From: Ectothiorhodospira mobilis
GTDB lineage: Bacteria > Pseudomonadota > Gammaproteobacteria > Ectothiorhodospirales > Ectothiorhodospiraceae
DNA length: 64,000 nt
Assembly: GCF_900114895.1 (NCBI RefSeq)
Contig: NZ_FOUO01000003.1
Coordinates: forward strand, 165,196 to 229,195
Reading direction: 5' to 3'
Under the pieces are notes generated by a model that ran no database searches, was not told where the DNA came from, and saw only the letters and a program-made list of their open reading frames with translations. A program made the translations under genes and the position numbers. Shown piece after piece: positions 47,757 through 58,123 of the stretch (positions are counted from its first letter, which is position 1; each line of letters opens with the position of its first letter).

Positions 47757-48830
47757 CTATACCCCCTCCGGGGGTAATGAAAGGGCCGCGGGGGATCCGC
47801 CGGGTGCGGGGCCGTCCATGGGGCCGTGTACGGGGGTCTTGCCCGGTTGCCCCGGGATCTCCCGCACCAGCCGGGGCAGGAGGTAGCCGGGCAGGAGGGC
47901 GCCCAGGTCCTGCATGAGGCGCACCGCCTCCTCCTCGGGCACGTGGAAGTGGCCCGCCCCCGCCACCGGGTCCAGCAGGTGCAGGTAATAGGGCTGGACG
48001 CCGCTGTCGAACAGGGCACGGCTCAGGTCCGCCAGGGCCGGGACATCGTCGTTGACCCCCCGCAGGAGCACCGTCTGGTTGAACAGGCGCACCCCCCGCC
48101 GCGCCAGCTGCGCCAGTGCGCGGCGGGCCGGGCCGTCCAGTTCCCTTGCGTGGTTGGCGTGGATCACCAGGACCGTCTGCAGCGGGCAGGTCTCCAGGGT
48201 ATCGAGCAGGGCCGGGGTCACCCGCTCCGGCGTGACCACCGGGGCGCGGCTGTGCAGGCGCAGGACATGCAGGTGCCGGATCCCGGCCAGGTCGGCGATG
48301 CGATGGGCCAGCCGGCGGTCCCCCAGGGCCAGGGGGTCGCCGCCGCTCAGGATCACCTCCCGCAGCTGAGGACGGGCCCGCAGGTAGTCCAGTACCTTTG
48401 GCCAGTGGCGTTGTGAGGCCGTTTCGGTGGAGGAGAAGTGGCGCCGGAAGCAGTAGCGGCAATGGATGGGACAGGCCGTGGTGAGCATGACCAGGACCCT
48501 GCCGGCATATTTGTGGATGAGCCCGGGCACGGGCATGCGTTCCCGCTCTTGCAGGGGGTCGGGGCCAAAGCCGGGAACTGCCTCCAGTTCGGCCGCGCTG
48601 GGCAGGACCTGGCGCAGCAGGGGGTCGTCCGGTCGCCCCGGGGGGATGCGTTGCAGATAGGCGGCCGGCACGCGCAGGGGAAAATCGGCGGCGGCGCGCT
48701 GCGCCCCGGGGCGCAGGGCGGGGTCCAGCCCCAGCTGCTGGAGCAGGGTATCGGGATCGGTGAGAGGGTCCCGTGCGCCCTCCGCGGCGGCCACGGGCTC
48801 CTGACGATGGGCGGGGATTCGGGTTATCAT
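47757..48830 (-). CDS. epmB: EF-P (R)-beta-lysylation enzyme, lysine 2,3-aminomutase-like
   Basis: Radical SAM enzyme that turns L-lysine into (R)-beta-lysine, which EpmA attaches to elongation factor P. The 357-residue protein has the [4Fe-4S] motif C120-x3-C124-x2-C127 (ACPIHCRYCFRRHF), the SGGDPLAL substrate loop and a PLP-binding lysine-aminomutase core. The ATG at 48830 starts MITRIPAHRQEPV. It is divergent from efp with about 140 bases between. Confidence 0.95.
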   Translation of the reverse strand: MITRIPAHRQEPVAAAEGARDPLTDPDTLLQQLGLDPALRPGAQRAAADFPLRVPAAYLQRIPPGRPDDPLLRQVLPSAAELEAVPGFGPDPLQERERMPVPGLIHKYAGRVLVMLTTACPIHCRYCFRRHFSSTETASQRHWPKVLDYLRARPQLREVILSGGDPLALGDRRLAHRIADLAGIRHLHVLRLHSRAPVVTPERVTPALLDTLETCPLQTVLVIHANHARELDGPARRALAQLARRGVRLFNQTVLLRGVNDDVPALADLSRALFDSGVQPYYLHLLDPVAGAGHFHVPEEEAVRLMQDLGALLPGYLLPRLVREIPGQPGKTPVHGPMDGPAPGGSPAALSLPPEGV

Positions 48831-48969
48831 GGCGAATTTTACCGGGGCAGGACGTGAGCGGGGCATTGTGCCGCCCCGCCGCCGTGATGCGCCAGACATG
48901 TCCCGAAGGAAAGGGATAACGACCCTGTGAGCGACCCGGGCCGGCGGTCCGGTGTGGAGAACGATCCGT

Positions 48970-49533
48970 ATGGCTAGCTACAGCACCAACGAATTCAAGA
49001 GCGGACTCAAGATCCTGATGGACGGCGATCCCTGCACCATCGTGGAGAACGAGTTCGTCAAGCCCGGCAAGGGCCAGGCCTTCAACCGCGTCAAGATCCG
49101 CAACCTGAAGACGGGCAGGGTCCTGGACAAGACCTTCAAGTCCGGGGAGTCGGTGGAGGCCGCCGACGTCATCGACACCGAGATGCAGTACCTCTATGCC
49201 GATGACGAGTTCTGGCACTTCATGGTACCGGACAGCTTCGAGCAGTACGCCGCCGGTGAGACCGCCGTGGCGGAGGCCATGAAGTGGCTCAAGGAACAGG
49301 ACATGTGCGTGGTCACCCTGTGGAACAACGTCCCCCTGTCGGTGACCCCGCCCAATTTCGTGGAACTGAAGATCACCCAGTGCGATCCCGGCATCCGCGG
49401 GGATACCGCCACCGGCGGCACCAAGCCCGCCACCCTGGAGACGGGGGCGGTGGTGAAGGTGCCCCTGTTCGTCAACGAGGGGGACGTGATCCGGGTGGAC
49501 ACCCGCACCGGCGAGTACGTCTCCCGCGCGTGA
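48970..49533 (+). CDS. efp: translation elongation factor P
   Basis: Relieves ribosome stalling at polyproline stretches. The 187-residue protein has the KOW-like N-terminal domain with the modified Lys34 in VKPGKGQAF, and two OB-fold domains ending [16 protein letters not shown]. The lysine loop is of the EpmA/EpmB type. The start at 48970 gives standard length. Its stop overlaps the epmA start by 4 bases (GTGA). Confidence 0.98.
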   Translation: MASYSTNEFKSGLKILMDGDPCTIVENEFVKPGKGQAFNRVKIRNLKTGRVLDKTFKSGESVEAADVIDTEMQYLYADDEFWHFMVPDSFEQYAAGETAVAEAMKWLKEQDMCVVTLWNNVPLSVTPPNFVELKITQCDPGIRGDTATGGTKPATLETGAVVKVPLFVNEGDVIRVDTRTGEYVSRA

Positions 49534-50480
49534 GCTGGCGGCCGGGGGCCCCGCCGGCCCTGCTGCACCGGCGGGCGCGGCTGCTCTCGGACCTGCGCGC
49601 CTTCTTCGCCCGGCATGGGGTGCTGGAGGTGGAGACCCCCTATCTCTCCGGCGCCGGCACCACGGATCCCCAGGTGGGCAGCCTCTCCCTGGATCTGCCC
49701 AGCGGCCGGCGCTTTCTGCATACCTCGCCGGAGTTCCCCATGAAGCGGCTGCTGGCCGCGGGGGTGGGGGACTGCTATCAGGTGGCCCGGGTGTTTCGGG
49801 CCGATGAGGCCGGTCGCCACCACAACCCCGAGTTCACCCTGCTGGAATGGTACCGGGTGGGGTTCGATCACCACCGCCTCATGGACGAGGTGGAGGCCCT
49901 GGTGCGGGCCGTGGACCACGAGGGGCGTGCCGCAGTGACCCGCCGGCTTACCTATGCCCAGGCCCTGGCGGACCATGCCGGGGTGGATGCCCACCGGGAC
50001 GATGCCCCGGCCCTGGCCCGCCGCGCCCGGGAACTGGGCCTTGCGGTGCAGGGGGAGCTGGACCGGGACGCCTGGCTGGACCTGCTCCTGTCCACGGTGG
50101 TCTGCCCCGCCTTCCCCCCCAACCGGCTCACCTTGATCCATGACTATCCCGCCAGCCAGGCGGCCCTGGCCCGGGTCCGCCCCGGGGATCCGCCGGTGGC
50201 GGAGCGCTTCGAGTTGTACTGGGGGGCCCTGGAGCTGGCCAACGGCTTCCATGAACTGGGGGACGCCGCCGAGCAGCGCCGCCGCTTCGAGGCGGAGCGC
50301 GCCGCCCGGGCCCAGCGGGGCCTTGCCGACGTGCCCATGGATACCCGTCTGTTGCAGGCCCTGGAGGCCGGGCTGCCGGACTGCGCCGGCGTGGCCCTGG
50401 GGGTGGACCGCCTGCTCATGGCCCTGAGCGGCGAGGACGACATCCGCCGCGTCCTGGCCTTCGACACCACCCGGGCCTGA
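49530..50480 (+). CDS. epmA: EF-P lysine ligase
   Basis: A lysyl-tRNA synthetase paralogue that joins beta-lysine to Lys34 of EF-P. The 316-residue protein keeps the class II catalytic core ([66 protein letters not shown]) and lacks the anticodon-binding domain. It starts at a GTG that overlaps the efp stop, so the enzyme is translationally coupled to its substrate. Confidence 0.96.
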   Translation: MSWRPGAPPALLHRRARLLSDLRAFFARHGVLEVETPYLSGAGTTDPQVGSLSLDLPSGRRFLHTSPEFPMKRLLAAGVGDCYQVARVFRADEAGRHHNPEFTLLEWYRVGFDHHRLMDEVEALVRAVDHEGRAAVTRRLTYAQALADHAGVDAHRDDAPALARRARELGLAVQGELDRDAWLDLLLSTVVCPAFPPNRLTLIHDYPASQAALARVRPGDPPVAERFELYWGALELANGFHELGDAAEQRRRFEAERAARAQRGLADVPMDTRLLQALEAGLPDCAGVALGVDRLLMALSGEDDIRRVLAFDTTRA

Positions 50481-50503
50481 CCCGGTCTCAGGCCCGGGTG
50501 GTG
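50465..50503. terminator. 16-bp hairpin between epmA and psd, bidirectional
   Basis: CACCACCCGGGCCTGA (50465-50480), which includes the epmA stop, is the exact complement of 50488-50503 with a 7-base loop. It separates two convergent genes. No T run follows. Confidence 0.55.
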
Positions 50504-50511
50504 CGGCCCCG

Positions 50512-51396
50512 TCAGGCCTGGGGCACATTCCCCTGCAGTGTCCCCAGCCCCTGGCCCACGCGCACCGTCTGGTCCGGGGCCAGCGCCGGATCCCACCGAA
50601 CCCGTCCCCGGGGCAGCAGCAGGATGACCGTGGACCCCAGGTTGAAGCGCCCCATCTCCTCGCCCCGCTCCAGGGCCACGGGATCGGCGTGGTGATCCTT
50701 CACCCGGGGTGCACCCCGGGCGCGGCTGCCCGTCTCACCGCCCCAGACCGTCTCGATGGAACCCACGTTGATGGCCCCCACCAGCACCAGGGCCAGGGGG
50801 CCGTGGGGGGTGTCGAACAGGCACACCAGACGCTCGTTGCGGGTGAACAGGCCGGGGATGGCGCGGGTGGTGAAGGGGGCCACGGAGAACAGGCGCCCGG
50901 GGATGTGAGCCGTCTCCCGCAGGCTGCCGGATGCGGGCATGTGCACCCGGTGATAGTCCCGGGGGGAGAGATAGAGGGTGATGAAATCCCCGTCCTGGAA
51001 GGGCGCGGCCCGGTCCTCGCCCCCCAGCAGGGCCGTCGCCGTGTAGTCGTGGCCCTTGGCCTGGAGGAGACGGCCCGCCCGGATGCGCCCCAACTGGCTC
51101 ACGCGGGCATCCGCGGGGCTCAGCAGGGCATCGGGGCGCGGGTCCAGGGGCCTTGCCCCCGGGCGCAGGGCCCGGGTGAACAGGGCGTTGAAGCTGGGAT
51201 AGGCGGCCGGGTCCGCGTGCACCGCCTCGTCCATGTCCAGTCCGTAATGGCGGATGAACCAGCGCGCCACGGGGTCCTTCAGCGGCGTCTGCAGCCGGGC
51301 CAGGCGGTGCACCCCCCGGGAGATGGCGTGGTGGGGCAGCACATGCAGGGCCAGGGCCCGGATGCGGTCTGCAAGGGGGGCGGATGCATCGTTCAT
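50512..51396 (-). CDS. psd: phosphatidylserine decarboxylase proenzyme
   Basis: Makes phosphatidylethanolamine from phosphatidylserine at the inner membrane. The 294-residue proenzyme has the self-cleavage motif Leu253-Gly-Ser255-Thr in NLGSTVILL, where Ser255 becomes the pyruvoyl group, and DYHRVHMPASG near the middle. N-terminus lacks a signal peptide. Divergent from prmB by 83 bases. Confidence 0.96.
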   Translation of the reverse strand: MNDASAPLADRIRALALHVLPHHAISRGVHRLARLQTPLKDPVARWFIRHYGLDMDEAVHADPAAYPSFNALFTRALRPGARPLDPRPDALLSPADARVSQLGRIRAGRLLQAKGHDYTATALLGGEDRAAPFQDGDFITLYLSPRDYHRVHMPASGSLRETAHIPGRLFSVAPFTTRAIPGLFTRNERLVCLFDTPHGPLALVLVGAINVGSIETVWGGETGSRARGAPRVKDHHADPVALERGEEMGRFNLGSTVILLLPRGRVRWDPALAPDQTVRVGQGLGTLQGNVPQA

Positions 51397-51479
51397 CAGT
51401 TTGCGCGTCCTTAAGCGGTCTTATGTGCCCGGGGAGGAAAGGGTATCATCCTCCCTCCCTTTCCTGATCGCCTGGATGC

Positions 51480-52397
51480 ATGACGAACCGAGCGGAGATC
51501 GACGACCTGGTCACGGCCCGTGACTTCATCCGATGGGGGCTGAGCCGCTTCACCGCGGCCGGGCTCACCTTCGGCCACGGCACCGACAATGCCCTGGATG
51601 AGGCCGCCTGGCTGGTGCTGCACGCCCTGCATCTGCCCCTGGACCTGTCCGGCCCCTGGCTGGATTGTCGCCTCACCCGGGAGGAGCGCAACCGGGTCGC
51701 CGACCTGCTGCAGCAGCGGGTGGAGACGCGCAAGCCCGCCGCCTACCTGACCCGGGAGGCCTGGTTCATGGGCCTGCCCTTCTATGTGGACGAGCGCGTG
51801 CTGGTGCCGCGCTCCCCCCTGGCCGAGGTGATCCAGCGGGGCTTCACCCCCTGGCTGGAGCCGGAGCGGGTCTCGCGGGTGCTGGATCTGTGCACCGGCA
51901 GCGGCTGCATCGGCATCGCCTGCGCCCATGTCTTCCCCGAGGCCCGGGTGGACCTGTCCGATGTCAGCGCCGATGCCCTGGCGGTGGCGCGGGAGAACAT
52001 CCGCCGCCACGCCCTGGAGGACCGGGTGGAGGCGCTGGCATCGGATCTCTTCGACGCCCTGGAGGGGCGGTGCTACGATCTCATCGTGAGCAATCCGCCC
52101 TATGTGGATGCCGCCGACATGGCGGCCCTGACGCCGGAGTTTCGCCGGGAACCGGCCCTGGGGCTGGCCTCCGGGGAGGACGGCCTGGAGGCCACCCTGG
52201 GCATCCTGGAGCGGGCCGCCGAGCACCTCAGCCCCGGGGGCATCCTGGTGGTGGAGGTGGGCAACAGTGCCCCGGCCCTGGAGGCGCGGCTGCCCCAGGT
52301 CCCCTTCACCTGGCTGGAGTTCGAGCACGGCGGGCAGGGGGTCTTCCTGCTCACCCGGGAACAGCTCCGGGAGGCGTTCCCGGGCGGGCCGGGTTGA
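51480..52397 (+). CDS. prmB: ribosomal protein L3 N5-glutamine methyltransferase
   Basis: Methylates Gln150 of ribosomal protein L3. The 305-residue protein has an N-terminal helical domain, the SAM-binding motif [14 protein letters not shown] and the glutamine-methyltransferase signature SNPPYVD. The neighbouring aroC is its usual partner; hemN is inserted between them here. Confidence 0.94.
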   Translation: MTNRAEIDDLVTARDFIRWGLSRFTAAGLTFGHGTDNALDEAAWLVLHALHLPLDLSGPWLDCRLTREERNRVADLLQQRVETRKPAAYLTREAWFMGLPFYVDERVLVPRSPLAEVIQRGFTPWLEPERVSRVLDLCTGSGCIGIACAHVFPEARVDLSDVSADALAVARENIRRHALEDRVEALASDLFDALEGRCYDLIVSNPPYVDAADMAALTPEFRREPALGLASGEDGLEATLGILERAAEHLSPGGILVVEVGNSAPALEARLPQVPFTWLEFEHGGQGVFLLTREQLREAFPGGPG

Positions 52398-52528
52398 ACG
52401 GACCGGCGCGGGTGTAATTGCGCTGGGTCAGGGGAGCATCGCGCCATGCCGTGCCTTTTTGCGCCGGCCGTTTTATCCTGAGGAATTCCGACTTCCAGTC
52501 ACACATCATCGCCGGGTAACCTACCGCC

Positions 52529-53917
52529 ATGAGCTTGTCGCAGACCATCGACTTCGATCTGGACCTGATCAACCGTTACGACACGGCGGGTCCCCGCTAC
52601 ACCTCCTATCCCACGGCGGTCCAGTTCCACGAGGGCTTCACGGCGGAGCGCTACGCCGAGATCGCCCGGGAGACCAACGCCAGCGGCCGCCCGCTGTCGC
52701 TGTACTTCCACATCCCCTTCTGCGACACCGTCTGCTTCTACTGCGCCTGCAACAAGGTGGTGACCAAGGACCGCACCCGCGCCCGTCCCTACCTGGACCG
52801 GCTGTACCGGGAGATGGAGCTGCAGGGCGAGCTGTTCGATCGCAGCCGTCCGGTGACCCAGCTGCACTGGGGCGGCGGCACCCCCACCTTCATCTCCCAC
52901 GACGAGATGACCGAACTCATGCAGCGCACGGCGGAGCACTTCCGGCTGCTGGACGATGACACCGGCGAATACTCCATCGAGATCGACCCCCGGGAGGTGG
53001 ATGACCATACCCTCTCCCTGCTGCGCAAGCTGGGCTTCAACCGCATCAGCCTGGGGGTGCAGGACTTCGACGAGCGGGTGCAGCAGGCGGTCAACCGGGT
53101 GCAGAGCGAATCCCTGGTGCTGGGGGTGCTGGACGAGGCCCGGCGCCTGGGCTTCCGCTCCACCAGCGTGGACCTGATCTACGGTCTGCCGCACCAGGAC
53201 CGCAAGACCTTCGGCCATACCGTGGACAAGATCATCCAGGTGGACCCGGCCCGCATCTCCGTCTTCAACTACGCCCACCTGCCGGACCGCTTCAAGCCGC
53301 AGCGGCGCATCAACGAGGCGGACCTGCCCAGCCCCTCGGAGAAACTGGCCATCCTGCAGCAGACCATCCAGCAGCTCACCGAGGCGGGCTACGTCTACAT
53401 CGGCATGGACCACTTCGCCAAACCCGATGATGAACTGGCCGTGGCCCAGCGGGACCACACCCTCTATCGCAACTTCCAGGGGTACTCCACCCATTCCAAC
53501 TGCGATCTGGTGGGCCTGGGCTCCACCAGCGTGGGCATGGTGGGGCACAGCTACAGCCAGAACCGCCACGACCTGGAGAGCTACTTCGAGCGCATCGACG
53601 CCGGCCGCCTGGCGGTGTTCCGCGGCGTGGAACTGGACGCCGACGACCTGCTGCGCCGGGATGTGATCACCCGCCTCATCTGCCATTTCGAACTGGCCTT
53701 CGCCGACGTGGAGAAGGCCCACGGCATCCGCTTCAACGACTACTTCGCCCAGGAACTCAAGGCCCTGGAGGGCATGCAGGCGGACGGCCTGCTTCAGATG
53801 ACGGGCGAGTCCATTACCGTGCTGCCGGCGGGGCGGCTGCTCATCCGCAACATCTGCATGACCTTCGACCGCTACCTGCGCGAGGCCAAGGAACAGCGCT
53901 TCTCCCGCGTGATCTGA
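52529..53917 (+). CDS. hemN: oxygen-independent coproporphyrinogen III oxidase
   Basis: Radical SAM enzyme that makes protoporphyrinogen IX from coproporphyrinogen III under anaerobic conditions, for heme and bacteriochlorophyll. The 462-residue protein has C65-x3-C69-x2-C72 ([13 protein letters not shown]), GGGTPTFIS, and the C-terminal HemN domain. It matches HemN rather than HemW in length and N-terminus ([15 protein letters not shown]). No FNR box is evident in the 131 bases upstream. Confidence 0.95.
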   Translation: MSLSQTIDFDLDLINRYDTAGPRYTSYPTAVQFHEGFTAERYAEIARETNASGRPLSLYFHIPFCDTVCFYCACNKVVTKDRTRARPYLDRLYREMELQGELFDRSRPVTQLHWGGGTPTFISHDEMTELMQRTAEHFRLLDDDTGEYSIEIDPREVDDHTLSLLRKLGFNRISLGVQDFDERVQQAVNRVQSESLVLGVLDEARRLGFRSTSVDLIYGLPHQDRKTFGHTVDKIIQVDPARISVFNYAHLPDRFKPQRRINEADLPSPSEKLAILQQTIQQLTEAGYVYIGMDHFAKPDDELAVAQRDHTLYRNFQGYSTHSNCDLVGLGSTSVGMVGHSYSQNRHDLESYFERIDAGRLAVFRGVELDADDLLRRDVITRLICHFELAFADVEKAHGIRFNDYFAQELKALEGMQADGLLQMTGESITVLPAGRLLIRNICMTFDRYLREAKEQRFSRVI

Positions 53918-54026
53918 CCACTGCGGGCCCCGGCCCCGGGGCCCGCGTCCTCCCGCCGCCTGTCCGCCCCGCGGCGGCCACCTGCGCGGTGCCAAGCTGC
54001 GGGTCCCCCGCCGGGAAACCACGAAC

Positions 54027-55088
54027 ATGTCCGGAAACACCCTAGGCAGACTCTTCACCGTCACAAGCTTCGGCGAGAGCCACGGCCCGGCCATCGGCTG
54101 CGTCGTGGACGGCTGCCCCCCGGGGCTGCCCCTGACCGAGGCGGACCTGCAGAAGGATCTGGACCGGCGCCGCCCCGGCCAGTCCCGCCACACCACCCAG
54201 CGCCGCGAGCCCGACCGGGTGCGCATCCTCTCGGGGGTGTTCGAGGGGTACACCACCGGCACCCCCATCGGCCTGCTCATCGAGAACGAGGACCAGCGCT
54301 CCAAGGACTACTCCCAGATCGCCGAGCGTTTCCGTCCGGGCCATGCCGACTACACCTATTTCAAGAAATACGGCATCCGGGACTACCGCGGCGGGGGCCG
54401 CAGCTCCGCCCGGGAGACGGCCATGCGCGTGGCCGCCGGGGGCATCGCCCGCAAGTACCTGAAGCTGCATTATGGCGTGGACATCCGCGGTTACCTGGCC
54501 CAGCTCGGTCCCATCCGTGCCCAGGCCCTGGACTGGTCCGTGGTGGAGACCAACCCCTTCTTCTGCCCGGACGCCGAACGGGTACCCGAGATGGAGGCCT
54601 ACATGGACGAACTGCGCAAGTCCGGGGACTCCGTGGGGGCGCGCATCCATGTGGTGGCCTCCGGGCTGCCGGCGGGCTGGGGCGAGCCGGTGTTCGACCG
54701 CCTGGACGCGGACATCGCCCATGCCATGATGGGCATCAACGCCGTCAAGGCGGTGGCCATCGGCGACGGCTTCGACTGCGTCGAGCAAAAGGGCAGCGAG
54801 CACCGGGACGAGATGACCCCGGAGGGCTTTCTCTCCAACCACGCCGGCGGGGTCCTGGGGGGCATCTCCTCGGGACAGGACATCCGCGTGAGCATCGCCC
54901 TCAAGCCCACCTCCAGCATCCGCCTGCCGGGGCGGTCCCTGGATTGCCACGGCCAGCCGGTGGAGGTGGTCACCACCGGCCGCCACGACCCCTGCGTGGG
55001 CATCCGCGCCACCCCCATCGCCGAGGCCATGCTGGCCCTAGTGCTCATGGACCACGCCCTGCGCCACCGCGGTCAGGTGGGTCAGTAA
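54027..55088 (+). CDS. aroC: chorismate synthase
   Basis: Forms chorismate from EPSP with reduced FMN; the last common step to aromatic amino acids. The 353-residue protein starts [20 protein letters not shown] and has the family signatures [15 protein letters not shown] and [14 protein letters not shown]. Its 3' end overlaps that of the btuD-like gene by 7 bases. Confidence 0.97.
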   Translation: MSGNTLGRLFTVTSFGESHGPAIGCVVDGCPPGLPLTEADLQKDLDRRRPGQSRHTTQRREPDRVRILSGVFEGYTTGTPIGLLIENEDQRSKDYSQIAERFRPGHADYTYFKKYGIRDYRGGGRSSARETAMRVAAGGIARKYLKLHYGVDIRGYLAQLGPIRAQALDWSVVETNPFFCPDAERVPEMEAYMDELRKSGDSVGARIHVVASGLPAGWGEPVFDRLDADIAHAMMGINAVKAVAIGDGFDCVEQKGSEHRDEMTPEGFLSNHAGGVLGGISSGQDIRVSIALKPTSSIRLPGRSLDCHGQPVEVVTTGRHDPCVGIRATPIAEAMLALVLMDHALRHRGQVGQ

Positions 55089-55849
55089 AAGCCGGTGAGG
55101 TAGGGGGTTGCCCCGTCGGAAACGATCCCGGCGTCCACCCCGTAGACCTCCTGGATCGTATCCCGGGTGATGATCTCTGAGGGCGGACCCTGCGCGAGGA
55201 TCCGCCCCTCCCGCATGAGGACGATGCGGTCCGCCAGCTGGGTGGCGATGTTGATGTCGTGCAGCACCACCAGGATCCCCTGACCCGTCTCCCGGCTGCG
55301 CCGTTGCAGGATGCGGATCAGGTCCCGCTGGTGGCGCAGATCCAGGTGATTGCTCGGTTCATCCAGGAGCAGGAGGGGCGTCTCGCGCATCAGGGCCCGG
55401 GCGATGGCCGCCTTCTGGCGTTCGCCGCCGCTGATCTCCGTCAGCAGTGCATGGGCCAGGTGGGGCATGTCCAGATGTTCCAGCAGGGCCACGGCCCGTT
55501 CCACCTCCGCAGTGGGATAGCGCCACCGGATCCCTTCCAGACCCAGCAGCACGCTCTCCAGGACCGTCATGGGATAGACCCCATCCGCGACCTGGGGCAC
55601 ATAGGCGATGTGCCGGGCGATGCGGGCCCGGGACAGGCCGGCAAGGGGCCGGGAGAGGAGATGGATCTCGCCCCGCCGTGCCTTCAGCAGCCGGTTGGCG
55701 CATTGCAGCAGGGTGGTCTTGCCCGAACCGTTGGGCCCGAGCAGGGCCACGATCTCCCCCCGGTCCACTTCCAGATCCACACCGTGGAGCGCGGTCTTGG
55801 AGCCATAGTCAAAGTGCAATCCGGTGATCTGCAGGGCGGGGGTGCTCAT
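55082..55849 (-). CDS. ABC transporter ATP-binding protein, BtuD/FecE type (cobalamin uptake)
   Basis: A 255-residue ATPase: Walker [11 protein letters not shown]-loop VPQVADG, signature [15 protein letters not shown], Walker [15 protein letters not shown]-loop HDINIAT. Similar to BtuD, FhuC and FecE. It overlaps the permease by 4 bases (ATGG/ATGA junction region 55846-55849) and is the last gene of a riboswitch-controlled operon, hence cobalamin is the inferred substrate. Confidence 0.9.
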   Translation of the reverse strand: MSTPALQITGLHFDYGSKTALHGVDLEVDRGEIVALLGPNGSGKTTLLQCANRLLKARRGEIHLLSRPLAGLSRARIARHIAYVPQVADGVYPMTVLESVLLGLEGIRWRYPTAEVERAVALLEHLDMPHLAHALLTEISGGERQKAAIARALMRETPLLLLDEPSNHLDLRHQRDLIRILQRRSRETGQGILVVLHDINIATQLADRIVLMREGRILAQGPPSEIITRDTIQEVYGVDAGIVSDGATPYLTGFY

Positions 55850-56934
55850 ATGGCCGGGGCCCCCTCCCGGCGGCGCAGGATCAGGTAGATGAACAGGGGC
55901 GAGCCGAGAAAGGCGGTGACCACCCCCACAGGGAGTATGGTGTCCGGAAAGGCATGCAGGGAGACCAGGTCCGCCAGCATCAGCAGCAACGCCCCCAGCA
56001 GGGCGGTTGCCGGGATCAGGAAGCGGTGGTCCGTGCCGATGAGCATGCGGGCCAGGTGCGGCGCCACCAGGCCCAGGAACCCGATACCGCCGGTGAAGGA
56101 CACCACGGTGGCCACCAGCAGGGCCACCAGCAGGATCAGCCCCACCCGCAGCCGCCCCACCGCCAGCCCCAGGCTGCGGGCCGATGCATCCCCCAGCAGC
56201 AGCCGGTTGAGCCCGGGGGCCCAGTAGAGGAACGCCGGCAGGGTCAGCATCAGGGCCAGCGCGATGTACAGGGTGCTGTCCCATCCGGCCCGGCTCAGGC
56301 TGCCCACGGTCCAGAACAGGACCTCCCGCGTGGCGTAGACGTCCGAGAAATAGATCAGCAGGGTGGTGGCGGCATTGAAGAAGTACATTAGCGCCACGCC
56401 CGTCAGGATCAGGGCGGTGGGCGTGGCCCCCTTCCAGTGGCCCATGGCCAGGATGATCAGGGATACCAGCAGGGCGCCGAGGAAGGCGTGGATGACGATG
56501 CCGGCCAGACCGAAGGCCGAGAAGCCGGTGATGATCACCAGGGCCGCCCCCAGGGAGGCCCCGGAGGAGAACCCCAGGGTGAACGGCGAGGCCATGGGAT
56601 TGCGCAGCAGGGTCTGCAGGATGACCCCGGCCAGGGCCAGCCCCGCCCCCGCCAGCCCGGCCGTGGCCAGGCGCGGCAGGCGGATGTTGCGCACGATGTG
56701 GGCGCTGCGGGGGTCCGCCTCGCCCCAGGGCAGGCCCGGCAGCAGCGCCTGGACCACCTCCAAGGGGGGGGTCGGGAAGGGGCCCAGGGTGAGCCCGAGG
56801 ATCAAGGTCGCGCAAAGGGCAAGCCCCAAAAGGAGCAACAGGAGCCAGCGGTTGCGGTTGCGCAGCCGGTACGCCCGGATCGTCGCGGCCCCCTGGGGGC
56901 CGCAGTCTCTTTCCTGGGTCGGGGCAGGTGTCAC
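55846..56934 (-). CDS. ABC transporter permease, FecCD/BtuC type (cobalamin uptake)
   Basis: A 362-residue polytopic protein of the FecCD family with about ten helices. Family segments seen: RLPRLATAGLAGAGLALAGVILQTLLRNPMA, TLGFSSGASLGA, FWTVGSLSRAGWD and VAPHLARMLIGTDHRFLIPA (coupling helix). It starts 4 bases inside the truncated binding-protein gene and overlaps btuD. Inferred to import cobalamin because of the upstream riboswitch. Confidence 0.9.
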   Translation of the reverse strand: MTPAPTQERDCGPQGAATIRAYRLRNRNRWLLLLLLGLALCATLILGLTLGPFPTPPLEVVQALLPGLPWGEADPRSAHIVRNIRLPRLATAGLAGAGLALAGVILQTLLRNPMASPFTLGFSSGASLGAALVIITGFSAFGLAGIVIHAFLGALLVSLIILAMGHWKGATPTALILTGVALMYFFNAATTLLIYFSDVYATREVLFWTVGSLSRAGWDSTLYIALALMLTLPAFLYWAPGLNRLLLGDASARSLGLAVGRLRVGLILLVALLVATVVSFTGGIGFLGLVAPHLARMLIGTDHRFLIPATALLGALLLMLADLVSLHAFPDTILPVGVVTAFLGSPLFIYLILRRREGAPAI

Positions 56935-57539
56935 GGGCGGGTACGGAGCTCAAGGCCGCTCTGGCGGGCCCGTTCCTCCCGTTGCAGCAGACGCCCCAGC
57001 AGGCGGTAGGCCCGCCTCAGGGTGGCCTGGGCCTTCCCGGCGTCCGGCTCCATCCCCAGGGTGTTGAGCGCGATCACCGGGATGCCCAGCCTCTCCTGGA
57101 TCCGGTCGGCCTGGCGGGCCATGGCCCTCGTGTCGCCGCGATGGCTGAAGGACCACAGGATGAACAGGTCCGGGTCCGTGGCGATGACCCCCTCCAGGTC
57201 GATCTCGGACCCGGGCTGCCCGCCCCCCACCCGGGGGGTGTCCTCCAGGCGCTCGAAGGCCAGGGCCTCCAGGGTCGGGTCGCGGGAGAACCGGGACCCG
57301 AACATGTCACTGGGGATCCCCACGATGCGGTCTTCGGCCTGCAGGTGCAGGAGCATGCGAAAGGCGTCCACGTTCACCGTGGCGATGCGCCGGATCTCCT
57401 TTGGAACCCTCACCTGCCGGCCGAGCATGTCCCGGACCGTATGGGTGGCGGCGGCTACATGATCGCCACCCGGTTCCCTGGCCTCCTCGCCCCCCCAGGC
57501 CAGTGCAGGCAGCAGGAGCAGGGACAGGCACAGCAGCAT
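56931..57539 (-). pseudogene. truncated cobalamin-type ABC binding protein (C-terminal lobe missing)
   Basis: A 202-residue product against about 270-350 in the family. A signal-like segment (MLLCLSLLLLPALAWG) is followed by the N-terminal lobe of a class III binding protein (TVRDMLGRQVRVPKEIRRIATVN; DLEGVIATDPDLFILWSF) and the beginning of the connecting helix (AYRLLGRLLQREERAR). It then ends in SGLELRTRP and the permease start follows at once. The second lobe is deleted, not frameshifted: no trace is seen in other frames. Substrate binding is probably impaired, although the operon may still be expressed. The N-terminus lacks positive residues and a good ribosome site, so the start is uncertain. 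Confidence 0.75.
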
Positions 57540-57727
57540 CGTTGGAAGAGGGCACGGAGCGTGGAAAGGGGATCGTTGGAGGGACTGAATGACGTTTCTC
57601 CCGCATCCTTGAGAAAAGGGGCCACGGGGCGGGAGAAGGGCAGGACGGGATACTCGGGTGCGGGACCGCCGCACCAGCAGCATGGTATCGCCATCGCGGG
57701 CTCCCCGCCGCTGGGCATGCATGGGCT
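57540..57727 (-). other. leader between riboswitch and binding-protein gene
   Basis: This 188-base stretch holds no recognisable gene. It probably contains the riboswitch expression platform; a stem around 57690-57720 (GCGGCGGGGAGCCCGCG on the minus strand) is one candidate. The in-frame ATG at 57683 is a possible but less likely alternative start. Confidence 0.3.
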
Positions 57728-57912
57728 ACAGGCCGGTCTCCGGGCTCGCGGGCCGGGGCCGGATGGCCCCTTGCAGGACGCCTTCCCACACCGCCTGCCC
57801 CTGGGGACACGTGCGGCGCAGTGGCTGGGTCCTGCCTTGCCCGCCTACCGTTGCGGGGACAGCGCCGGACTGGCCGCGGGGCGGCGTCACCGGCTTCCCG
57901 AACACCTGTAGT
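57728..57912 (-). promoter_or_regulatory. cobalamin riboswitch
   Basis: On the minus strand the aptamer landmarks occur in order: AGGTGTTCGGGAAGCCGG (5' part), GGCGCTGTCCCCGCAACGGT (core), CCACTGCG, and the B12 box CCCGGAGACCGGCC just before 57731. It lies about 190 bases upstream of the binding-protein start. B12 binding normally shuts down downstream importer genes. The expression platform is not resolved. Confidence 0.9.
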
Positions 57913-58123
57913 CGGGCAAAGCCTACTGGCGCAACGAACGGGGGTCAACGCCGGCGCGGGCCCTTTTCCTGATAGGGGACAGCATAGGGGGCAGCATGGA
58001 CAGGCAAGGCCGATGGTGGTTTGATAAGGGCTGTGCCGAGATATGGTGCGATCCCCATCCATGCCTCGGGGAACGTCACCAGGGGATTGAGCCGGTAAGG
58101 AAAGGAGGGACGCGGCCATGGAT
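57913..58123. other. gap between riboswitch and integron relic
   Basis: No gene, RNA or clear repeat is recognised in these 211 bases. The sequence changes from core-genome style to the accessory island. It probably includes the promoter of the cobalamin operon, but no -35/-10 pair stands out. Confidence 0.3.
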
